This document shows, piece by piece, positions 56,778 through 64,000 of a DNA stretch of 64,000 nt. The notes beneath the pieces were generated by a model. It saw only the letters and a program-made list of their open reading frames with translations, was not told the DNA's origin and did not search any database. This DNA is from Paracoccus shanxieyensis (GTDB lineage: Bacteria > Pseudomonadota > Alphaproteobacteria > Rhodobacterales > Rhodobacteraceae). A program made the translations under genes and the position numbers. Every line of letters starts with the position of its first letter. The stretch's first letter is position 1. The stretch covers positions 1 to 64,000 of the forward strand of contig NZ_WMII01000003.1 in the NCBI RefSeq assembly GCF_009711265.1, read 5' to 3'.

Positions 56778-58748
56778 TCAGACATCCAGTTCTTCGGCAT
56801 CGGCGAAGCGGGCGTTTTCCTGAATGAACTGGAAGCGCAGCTCGGGCTTCTTGCCCATCAGACGCTCGACCAGATCGCCGGTCTCGCCGCCCTCATCATC
56901 ATCGATGCTGACGCGGATCAGCTTGCGGGTGGCGGGGTTCATCGTCGTGTCCTTCAGATCCTTGGCGTCCATTTCGCCCAGACCCTTGAAGCGCTGCACG
57001 TCGATCTTGCCCTTGCCGCCCAGCCCCTTGGCCAGCATCGCCTCTTTTTCGGCATCGTCGGCGACATAGATGCGATGCGCGCCCTGCGTCAGGCGATACA
57101 GCGGCGGGCAGGCCAGATACAGATGCCCCTTGTCGATCAGGGGCCGCATCTGAGTAAAGAAGAACGTCATCAGCAACGAGGCGATATGCGCGCCGTCCAC
57201 ATCGGCATCGGTCATGATGATGATCTTGTCATAGCGCAGATCATCGACATTGAAGCGCGATCCCATGCCGACGCCAAGCGCCTGACACAGATCGTTGATT
57301 TCCTGATTCTGGCCCAGTTTCGAACTTGCCGCGCCCAGCACGTTCAGGATCTTGCCGCGCAAGGGCAGCAACGCCTGCTTGTTGCGTTCCCGCGCCATCT
57401 TGGCGCTGCCCCCGGCGCTGTCGCCTTCGACGATGAACAGTTCCGTGCCTTCGCGGTTGGTGGCCGAACAATCGACCAGCTTGCCGGGCAGGCGCAGCTT
57501 CTTGGTGGCGGTCTTGCGGGCGGTTTCCTTTTCCTGCCGTCGGCGCAGGCGTTCTTCGGCGCGCAGGACAAGGAAATCAAGAATGGCCCCCGCCGATTTG
57601 GTATCCGCCGCCAGCCAGTTGTCGAAATGGTCGCGCACGGCGCCTTCGACCAAACGCGCGGCCTCGACGGTGGCCAGCCGGTCCTTGGTCTGGCCGACGA
57701 ATTCCGGCTCTCGGATGAAGCATGACACCAGCGCGCAGCCGCCGGTCAGCAGGTCGTCGCGGGTGATATTGGCGGCTTTCTTGTTGTTGATCAGCTCACC
57801 ATAGCCGCGAATGCCCTTCAGGATCGCCGACCAAAAGCCCGCCTCATGCGTGCCGCCTTCGGGCGTGGGCACGGTGTTGCAATAGGACTGGATGAAGCCG
57901 TCGCGCGACGGCGTCCAGTTGATCGCCCAATCCACCTTGCCCGGCGCGTTGAATTTCTCCTTGAAATCCACGCTGCCGGCAAAGGGCCGGTCGGCATAGG
58001 TGCTGCTGCTGCCCAGCGTCTCGGTCAGGTAGTCGGCCAGACCGCCGGGAAAGTGGAACGTCGCCTCGACCGGGGTTTCGCCGTCGTCGATCTCGGATTT
58101 CCAGCGGATCTCGACGCCCGAAAACAGATAGGCCTTGGATTTCACCATCTTGATCAGCCGCGCGGGCTTGAAACGGTGATGGCCGAAGATCTCCTCGTCG
58201 GCGTGGAAGGTTACGGTCGTGCCGCGCCGGTTTGGGGCCGCGCCGATCTTTTCGACCGGGCCCAGCGGGATGCCGCGCGAAAAGCGCTGCTCGAACAGTT
58301 CCTTGTTGCGCGCGACCTGCACGACCATCGTATCCGACAGCGCATTGACCACCGAGGCGCCCACGCCATGCAACCCGCCCGAGGTCTGATAGGCATCGCC
58401 CGAGAACTTGCCGCCCGCATGCAGCGTGCACAGGATCACCTCCAGCGCCGATTTGCCGGGGAATTTCGGATGCGGGTCGATCGGGATGCCGCGACCGTTA
58501 TCGCGCACCACCACGCTGAAATCGGCCAGCAACTCGACCTCGATGCGGTTGGCGTGACCGGCCACGGCCTCATCCATCGAGTTGTCCAGAATCTCGGCGA
58601 CAAGGTGGTGCAGCGCGCGTTCGTCGGTGCCGCCGATATACATGCCGGGGCGTTTGCGGACCGGCTCAAGACCTTCGAGAACCTCGATGGACGAGGCCGA
58701 ATAGCTTTCGGTGGCTTTGTCCGAGATGGGGAAAAGGTCGTCGGCCAT
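56778..58748 (-). CDS. parE: DNA topoisomerase IV subunit B
   Basis: A 656-residue ParE. GHKL ATPase features: VAEILDNSMDEAVAG (Asn/Asp), VVRDNGRGIPID and TSGGLHGVGASVVNALS. TOPRIM features: FIVEGDSAGGSAKMARER and MTDADVDGAHIASLL; C-terminal FKGLGEMDAKDLKDTTMNP. Start at ATG 58748 (MADDLFPISDKATESY) instead of the longer upstream frame. The length and lack of the GyrB insert favour ParE over GyrB. With ParC it decatenates daughter chromosomes. Confidence 0.95.
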   Translation of the reverse strand: MADDLFPISDKATESYSASSIEVLEGLEPVRKRPGMYIGGTDERALHHLVAEILDNSMDEAVAGHANRIEVELLADFSVVVRDNGRGIPIDPHPKFPGKSALEVILCTLHAGGKFSGDAYQTSGGLHGVGASVVNALSDTMVVQVARNKELFEQRFSRGIPLGPVEKIGAAPNRRGTTVTFHADEEIFGHHRFKPARLIKMVKSKAYLFSGVEIRWKSEIDDGETPVEATFHFPGGLADYLTETLGSSSTYADRPFAGSVDFKEKFNAPGKVDWAINWTPSRDGFIQSYCNTVPTPEGGTHEAGFWSAILKGIRGYGELINNKKAANITRDDLLTGGCALVSCFIREPEFVGQTKDRLATVEAARLVEGAVRDHFDNWLAADTKSAGAILDFLVLRAEERLRRRQEKETARKTATKKLRLPGKLVDCSATNREGTELFIVEGDSAGGSAKMARERNKQALLPLRGKILNVLGAASSKLGQNQEINDLCQALGVGMGSRFNVDDLRYDKIIIMTDADVDGAHIASLLMTFFFTQMRPLIDKGHLYLACPPLYRLTQGAHRIYVADDAEKEAMLAKGLGGKGKIDVQRFKGLGEMDAKDLKDTTMNPATRKLIRVSIDDDEGGETGDLVERLMGKKPELRFQFIQENARFADAEELDV

Positions 58749-58852
58749 GGTCCTGCTCGTCTTGTTCTTATGGTCCGGCGTTATCTCATGCCGGGGCGGG
58801 GTGGGGCAAGGGGAAGCGTTCGCCTGCGCCCGCGACACAATGGATTGTGGCG

Positions 58853-59512
58853 CTATTCCGGCTCGGCCAGCCGCTCTTGCCACATTTTGCGGAACGCGTC
58901 GCGCGATTGACAGCGTTCCAGCCAGCTCAGCACCGCCGGGAATTGCGACATCAATTCGTGATGGCTTTGTGCATAGCGGATGATTTCGGCCATGTTGATA
59001 TCGGCCACGGTAAAGCGGTCGGCGACCATATGGCCGTGCAAGGCAAGCTGCTGGTCGATGACGCGCAGGGGCCGGATCAGCCGCTCGGCCGCGTTGGCCA
59101 CTTGCGCCTGCGCCGCGCCGGGCTGGGCCTGTCCGGGCTTGTGCAGATACAGGATCGTCAGCGCATCGGGTTCGATGGCGGTTGCGCCGTAAAGCGACCA
59201 TTGCTGCATCAGCGCGTCCTGGGCGGCATCGGCGGGGCCAAGCGCGCCGCCATGATGGCGCGCGATATGCAGATTGCAGGCCAGCGATTCCATCAAGACC
59301 AGATCGCCATCGCGAATGACCGGGATCGCGCCCGCCGGGGACAGCGCCAGAAATTCCGGCGACAGCGTGTTCAGGGGCGCGTCGGCGGCCGTGGGATCGG
59401 GCAGGCGATAGGCCTGAATGACCGGGATCTGCCGGAATGGCAGGCCCAGTTCGTGACACAGCCAGACGATGCGCGAGGCGCGCGACCGGGTGACACCATA
59501 CAGTTCCAGCAT
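58853..59512 (-). CDS. Glutathione S-transferase
   Basis: A 219-residue GST. The thioredoxin-like domain holds MLELYGVTRSRASRIVWLCHELGLPF, where Ser/Arg of SRAS contact glutathione, the cis-Pro in GAIPVIRDGD and the glutathione-binding LMESLACNLHIARHH. The helical domain follows (RFTVADINMAEIIRYA; the N-capping D-I-N box). AAGGAG precedes the ATG at 59512. It starts 10 bases after the dipeptidase gene's stop, so both share a transcript. Confidence 0.92.
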   Translation of the reverse strand: MLELYGVTRSRASRIVWLCHELGLPFRQIPVIQAYRLPDPTAADAPLNTLSPEFLALSPAGAIPVIRDGDLVLMESLACNLHIARHHGGALGPADAAQDALMQQWSLYGATAIEPDALTILYLHKPGQAQPGAAQAQVANAAERLIRPLRVIDQQLALHGHMVADRFTVADINMAEIIRYAQSHHELMSQFPAVLSWLERCQSRDAFRKMWQERLAEPE

Positions 59513-59522
59513 GCTCGGCTCC

Positions 59523-60701
59523 TTAAAGCGTTTCGGCAAGATAGCGCATCATATTGCCGCCCATGACCTTTTCGATCTGATCGTCCGTCAGCCCCGCATC
59601 CATCAGCGCTTGCGTCAGCGATGCAAGGTGCGCCGCATCGAAGGGCGCATCGACCGAGCCATCGTAATCCGATCCCAGCGACACATGATCTTCGCCGACC
59701 AGCGCGATGGCCGCCTGAATCGAGCGGGCAATGTCAGCCGGGGCCGAGCCGCAATTCACATCGGTCCAGAAGCCCACGCCGATCACGCCGCCTTTTTGCG
59801 CGATGGCGCGCAGCAGATCGTCTTGCAGATTGCGCGGGCTGGCGCATTGGCCGTGGATGCCGGTATGGGACAGGATCGGCTTCGTGCCGGGCATGGCCAG
59901 CACGTCGCGCACCATCTGCGGGCTGGCATGGGCCAGATCGATGATCATGCGGCGCTGCTGCATTTCCTGCACCACCTCGCGCCCAAAGGCGGATAGCCCC
60001 GATCCCGTGCCGCCTTCGCCATGCAGGCTGCCGCCCAGTTCGTTGTCAAAGAAATGCGTCAGGCCCAGCAGCCGGAAGCCCGCGCCGTAGAGCACGCGCA
60101 GATTGGCGATATCGCCCTCAAGCGGGTGCGCGCCTTCCGAACCAAGGATGGCGCCCACGGTCTTTGCGCCATTGCGCCGTGCGTCCAGCAATTCCTGCAG
60201 ATCCTGCGCCGAGCGGATGATGCGCAGCTGATCGGGCGCGCGTTCGGCGGCGCGTGCCAATGCGGCGGCCTGCACCAGCGCGCGTTCCTTCAGGCTGAAC
60301 CAGCTTGGGATCGGGCGAAGCTGGCCGATGAACAGGGGGGTGATATTGTCCGGCGCATCGGCAGTATTGTGGCTGTAATTCTGGCCGCGCGGGCTTTTCG
60401 TCACCGTCGTGAACACCTGCACCGCGACGTTGCCCTCGATCAGGCGGGGGATGTCGGTATGGCCGCGATCCACCCGCTTCAGGATGTCGCGATCCCACAG
60501 CAGCGCATCCGAATGCCAGTCGCCGATGACCAGACTGCGGTGCAGGGCATCCGCCTCGGGCGAGACGGCAAAGCCCTCGGCGGGGCCTGTCAGGTGGTTC
60601 AGCCGCCGCTCCATGAAGGCCGGGCCAAAGATCGCGACGATGGCCGCCGCCAGCGCGGCAAGGCCGAATATGGTCAGAAACAGGCGTTTCAACACGCGCA
60701 T
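59523..60701 (-). CDS. Membrane dipeptidase (peptidase M19)
   Basis: A 392-residue renal-dipeptidase family enzyme. An N-terminal anchor/signal segment (about 8-28) places it in the periplasm. Zinc ligands lie in IGDWHSDALLWDRD (an H-x-D motif), a bridging Glu in AILGSEGAHPL, His in GLTHFFDNELGG, and His in LSHTGIHGQC; the GSDYDG motif is near the C-terminus. It hydrolyses dipeptides, possibly D-amino-acid containing. Followed by the GST gene. Confidence 0.92.
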   Translation of the reverse strand: MRVLKRLFLTIFGLAALAAAIVAIFGPAFMERRLNHLTGPAEGFAVSPEADALHRSLVIGDWHSDALLWDRDILKRVDRGHTDIPRLIEGNVAVQVFTTVTKSPRGQNYSHNTADAPDNITPLFIGQLRPIPSWFSLKERALVQAAALARAAERAPDQLRIIRSAQDLQELLDARRNGAKTVGAILGSEGAHPLEGDIANLRVLYGAGFRLLGLTHFFDNELGGSLHGEGGTGSGLSAFGREVVQEMQQRRMIIDLAHASPQMVRDVLAMPGTKPILSHTGIHGQCASPRNLQDDLLRAIAQKGGVIGVGFWTDVNCGSAPADIARSIQAAIALVGEDHVSLGSDYDGSVDAPFDAAHLASLTQALMDAGLTDDQIEKVMGGNMMRYLAETL

Positions 60702-60746
60702 GAAGTCCCCCGATGCTTTGGCGCAAGGTTAGGCGACATTCGCGCG

Positions 60747-61229
60747 TCAGGCGACCGTATTCTGGCGCAGATCAAGCCGCAGGATATGTTGCGGTCCAAG
60801 CTGGCCGCCGTGATACAGCGCGCCATCGTCGCGAAACCCGCCCGCAAGATAGGCGGCACGCGCGCCGGGATTGACCACATTCACCGTCAGCACGCAGGTC
60901 TGCGCGCCATAGCGCGTGGCCAGATAGGGGCCAAGCGCCCGCATCGCGGCCTTACCCGTTCCGCGCCCCTGTTCGGCGCGGTCGATCATCACGCCGCGCA
61001 GGCCGATTTCGTCCGGCGCCACGAAATCATAGCGCTCGGCAAAGGCGCGATCGACCTTGAAGAACCCCACCACGCGGGCATCGCGCAGGATGATGTGGAA
61101 ATCGCATTCCGGCTCATCCAGCGCGAAATGATGCGCGATTGAGCCGCAGAACGGCTCTTGTTCCGGGGCCACCGCGATATGGTCCACCCGGGCGCGCTGA
61201 TCGCGCCCAAGCGGGGCCAGTGCGATCAT
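60747..61229 (-). CDS. GNAT-family N-acetyltransferase
   Basis: A 160-residue acetyltransferase. The acetyl-CoA-binding motif A is LRGVMIDRAEQGRGTGKAAMRALGPYLATRYG (RGxGKA), with the downstream strand CVLTVNVVNPGARAAYLAGGFRDDG. The substrate is not evident. Start ATG 61229 overlaps the stop of the M3 peptidase gene by four bases (ATGA), so it is translationally coupled to it. Confidence 0.88.
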   Translation of the reverse strand: MIALAPLGRDQRARVDHIAVAPEQEPFCGSIAHHFALDEPECDFHIILRDARVVGFFKVDRAFAERYDFVAPDEIGLRGVMIDRAEQGRGTGKAAMRALGPYLATRYGAQTCVLTVNVVNPGARAAYLAGGFRDDGALYHGGQLGPQHILRLDLRQNTVA

Positions 61230-63085
61230 GCCTCCATCGCCTCAAGCTCGTCGATCAGCTTTTCGATCATCGACAGGCCCTTGTCCCAGAAGGCCGGGTC
61301 CGAGGCGTCCAACCCGAAGGGGGCCAGCAGTTCCTTGTGATGCTGCGACCCGCCCGCCGACAGCATGGCAAAATATTTCTGCTGGAAGTCGGGCAGCCCG
61401 TCTTCATAGGCGGCGTAAAGCGCGTTCACCAGCCCGTCGCCGAAGGCATAGGCATAGACATAGAAGGGCGAGTGGATGAAATGCGGGATATAGGTCCAGA
61501 AGGTTTCATAGCCCGGCATGAATTCAAACGCATCGCCAAGGCTTTCACCCTGCACCGACATCCACAGCGCGTTGATGTCGTCGGGCGTCAGTTCACCCTG
61601 CGCGCGGGCGGCGTGCAGCTTGCATTCAAAGTCATAGAACGCGATCTGGCGGATGACCGTGTTGATCATGTCCTCGACCTTGCCGGCGATCAGCGCCTTG
61701 CGCTGCGCGGGTTCCGTGGTCTTGGCCAGCAGCGCCCGGAAGGTCAGCATCTCGCCAAAGACCGACGCGGTTTCCGCCAGCGTCAGCGGTGTCGAGGCCA
61801 GCAATTCGCCCTGCGCCGCCGCAAGGCGCTGATGCACGCCGTGGCCCAGCTCATGCGCCAGCGTCATCACATCGCGCGGCTTGCCCAGATAGTTCAGCAG
61901 CACATAGGGATGCACCGTCGTCACGGTCGGATGCGCAAAGGCCCCCGGTGCCTTGCCCGGCTTCACGCCCGCGTCGATCCAGCCCTTGTCAAAGAACGGC
62001 TGCGCCAGTTCCGCCAGCTTGGGCGAGAACCCGGCATAGGCGTCCAGCACGGTCGCCTGCGCCTCGGGCCATGCGATGGTGCGCGGGGTTTCGGTCGGCA
62101 GCGGCGCGTTGCGGTCCCAGACCTGCAGCTTGTCCAGACCCAGCCATTTCGCCTTCAGCCGGTAATAGCGATGCGACAGGCGCGGATAGGCGGCGGTGAC
62201 GGCAGCCCGCAATGCCTCGACCACCTCGGGTTCGACATGGTTCGACAGGTGACGGGCGGTCTGCGGGGTGGGCATCTTGCGCCACTTGTCCTCGACCGCC
62301 TTTTCCTTGGCCAGCGTATTGGTGATGCGGGCAAACAGCTTGATATTCTTGCCAAAGGTTTCGGCCAGCGCCTGCGATGCCGCCTCGCGCCGTGCGCGGT
62401 CGTGATCGGTCATCAGGTTCAGCGTGGCTTCGATGCCCAGCGTGTCGCCGCCCACATCGAAGGTCAGCCCGGCGGTGGTTTCATCGAACAGCCGGTTCCA
62501 TGCCGCAGCGCCGACGACGGAATTGTCGTGCAGGAATCGCTCAAGCTCATCGGACAGCTGATAGGGGCGCATGGCGCGCATCCGGTCAAAGACGGGCTTG
62601 TAGCGCGCCGGGCCGCCATCCTGTGCAAAGACCTCGGCATAGCGGTCATCGGGGATGCGGTTGAACTCAAGGCTGAAGAAAACCAGCTTTGTCGTGTCGT
62701 CGGTGATGCGGTCCTGCAGATCGCCCATGAACTTGGCGCGGCCCGCATCGGTGGTGTTCTGGTAATAGCGCAGCCCGGCATAGGACATGATCCGCCCGGC
62801 CAGCACGTCGATCTGCTGATAGCGTTCGATACAATCCAGCATCTTCGGGCCGTCCAGCGTGGCCAGCCGCCCTTCGTAATCCTTGGCGAATTGCGTGCAG
62901 GCGGCGGAAAGCGTGTCCAGATCCGCCTGCAGTTCCGGGGCGTCCGGGGCGGGATACAGATCGGTCAGATCCCAGTCGGGCAGCGTGCCAAGATCCGCAA
63001 CCGGCGCCGCGGATGCGGCCTCGTCGCGGGCAAGGATCTGCGGACGGGCGTGGCGCAAAAGGCGATTCGAGTGGGAGGTCGTCAT
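61226..63085 (-). CDS. M3-family oligoendopeptidase (PepF-like)
   Basis: A 619-residue cytoplasmic zinc metallopeptidase degrading oligopeptides. The zinc motif HELGH is at residues 411-415, the third ligand Glu in LAETASVFGEML about 25 residues later, and substrate-binding His/Tyr in FIHSPFYVYAYAFGDGLVNALY near the C-terminus. ATG 63085 (MTTSHSNRLLRHARP) is preferred over upstream starts. Overlaps the GNAT gene by four bases. Confidence 0.94.
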   Translation of the reverse strand: MTTSHSNRLLRHARPQILARDEAASAAPVADLGTLPDWDLTDLYPAPDAPELQADLDTLSAACTQFAKDYEGRLATLDGPKMLDCIERYQQIDVLAGRIMSYAGLRYYQNTTDAGRAKFMGDLQDRITDDTTKLVFFSLEFNRIPDDRYAEVFAQDGGPARYKPVFDRMRAMRPYQLSDELERFLHDNSVVGAAAWNRLFDETTAGLTFDVGGDTLGIEATLNLMTDHDRARREAASQALAETFGKNIKLFARITNTLAKEKAVEDKWRKMPTPQTARHLSNHVEPEVVEALRAAVTAAYPRLSHRYYRLKAKWLGLDKLQVWDRNAPLPTETPRTIAWPEAQATVLDAYAGFSPKLAELAQPFFDKGWIDAGVKPGKAPGAFAHPTVTTVHPYVLLNYLGKPRDVMTLAHELGHGVHQRLAAAQGELLASTPLTLAETASVFGEMLTFRALLAKTTEPAQRKALIAGKVEDMINTVIRQIAFYDFECKLHAARAQGELTPDDINALWMSVQGESLGDAFEFMPGYETFWTYIPHFIHSPFYVYAYAFGDGLVNALYAAYEDGLPDFQQKYFAMLSAGGSQHHKELLAPFGLDASDPAFWDKGLSMIEKLIDELEAMEA

Positions 63086-63149
63086 GGTCAATCCTTTCGG
63101 TTGCCCAAGATTTGACGGTTTGACCCACGGGCCGCAACCCATGGCGACA

Positions 63150-64000
63150 TCACATCGCCAGAGAGGCCGCCTGAAAATGCGCGATTGCGGCGGTCATGAA
63201 ATGGTCGCGGATGTCGTCGCGTTCCATCATCGCCTCGTGCCGGGCCCCGGCCAGTTCCAGCAATTGCGCGCCGGGCCAATCCGCGATGCGCTGCCGGATG
63301 GCCGCGCCGGATACGATGCGCTCATCCCCGCCAAGCGTGATCAGCGTGGGGATGGCGGGCAGGTCCGTCGCCGCCAGCCGGTCGCATTCGCTCAGGGCCT
63401 CGCGCAGCCAGTGGTTCGTGACGCCGCCGATGCTGAGATCGGGCCATGCGTCGGCTTCGCGGATCATGCGCCCCCAGCGCAGGGCGTCGCAGGTCAGCAG
63501 ATTGTCGTGAAATCCGGTTTTCAGCACCAGCGGCTCATACCCGCCCGAGCCGATGGCGGCCCGGCTGCCCAGCCCGATGGATTGCGCGCCGCCCGACAGG
63601 ATCCCGGCCAGCCTGCGCAGCGCAGGCGACAGCGCCAGCCCGAACATCGGCGCGGAAAACACCGCCGAGACGACAGGCAGCCCATCCTGCAAGGCCGTCA
63701 AACCGATGGCGCCGCCCATGGAATGCGCCAGCAGATGCCAAGGCTGCGGCAGCGCGCGTTCCTGCGCGGCCACCACCAGCTCCAGCACGTCCAGTTGATA
63801 ATCGCGGAAACGCCCGACATGGCCGGGGCGTGGATCGGACAGCAGGCGGTCCGACATGCCCTGACCGCGCCAGTCCAGCGCGATCACGTCATAGCCCTCG
63901 GTCGCCAGTTGCGTGGCCACCTCGTCGTATTTCTCGACATATTCGGTGCGGCCGGGAAACAGCAGGACCGATCCTGCCGCACCGCCGGTCGTCCAATGCG
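63150..64000 (-). CDS. Alpha/beta hydrolase (monoacylglycerol-lipase/PldB-like), partial
   Basis: The reading frame is open through the window edge, so the N-terminus is missing. The visible part begins with GSVLLFPGRTEYVEKYDEVA, typical of PldB/monoacylglycerol lipases (oxyanion-hole region), then LDWRGQGMSDRL, the nucleophile box HSMGGAIGL, the acid region TLITLGGDERIVSG and the His in LAGARHEAMMER. It probably hydrolyses lysophospholipids or monoacylglycerols. On the same strand as the M3 peptidase gene, 64 bases upstream. Confidence 0.88.
   Translation of the reverse strand, partial: HWTTGGAAGSVLLFPGRTEYVEKYDEVATQLATEGYDVIALDWRGQGMSDRLLSDPRPGHVGRFRDYQLDVLELVVAAQERALPQPWHLLAHSMGGAIGLTALQDGLPVVSAVFSAPMFGLALSPALRRLAGILSGGAQSIGLGSRAAIGSGGYEPLVLKTGFHDNLLTCDALRWGRMIREADAWPDLSIGGVTNHWLREALSECDRLAATDLPAIPTLITLGGDERIVSGAAIRQRIADWPGAQLLELAGARHEAMMERDDIRDHFMTAAIAHFQAASLAM

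Overview
The window looks like an alphaproteobacterium of the Rhodobacteraceae, most like Paracoccus. The basis is high GC, the gene order fabD-fabG-acpP, an alphaproteobacterial LexA box (GAAC-N7-GAAC), single short-form ilvC, parE and lolD, and the overall protein style. No 16S is present, so genus is inference.

Positions 42,139-64,000 are core chromosome. They hold a tRNA-Asn(GTT), an MBL hydrolase, an orphan-looking histidine kinase, fabD-fabG-acpP, dps, dnaE, ilvC with a divergent tandem Lrp pair, a lipoprotein-releasing permease with lolD, parE, and a minus-strand run of GST, membrane dipeptidase, GNAT and M3 oligopeptidase genes, ending in a truncated alpha/beta hydrolase.

Positions 1-42,155 are accessory and appear to be two integrative and mobilizable elements stacked in tandem at the 3' end of the tRNA-Asn. 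Both carry a related ~650-residue tyrosine recombinase placed next to a 19-base direct repeat of the tRNA 3' end (10,993-11,011 and 42,137-42,155). Element B (about 11,012-42,155, 31 kb) holds, left to right: a NotI-type restriction-modification pair; a minus-strand operon of a zinc-ribbon/GIY-YIG-like protein, a soluble FtsH-like AAA+ metalloprotease and a small protein; a LexA-controlled mutagenesis cassette (SRAP gene divergent from imuA-imuB-dnaE2); an oxidative-stress cargo (DUF421 protein, PHB-depolymerase-like esterase, DAO-type oxidoreductase, large catalase, YciE/F ferritin-like protein); a two-HTH/N6-methyltransferase fusion; a secreted nuclease; two XRE regulators around a second copy of the small protein; secreted proteins of unknown role; an HUH relaxase; and the integrase. 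Element A (left end outside the window, up to 11,011) holds the ATPase of an IetAS defence/stability pair whose protease gene is cut by an IS3-family element, a truncated copy of the two-HTH/methyltransferase fusion, a ColE1-like HEN-relaxase mobilization operon with genes nested inside the relaxase gene, a decayed integrase, a complete IS701-family insertion, and its integrase.

Most promising as undescribed biology: the zinc-ribbon/AAA+ protease/small-protein operon together with the paralogous small protein flanked by XRE repressors, and the duplicated regulator-methyltransferase fusion. Both are inferences from sequence and context.
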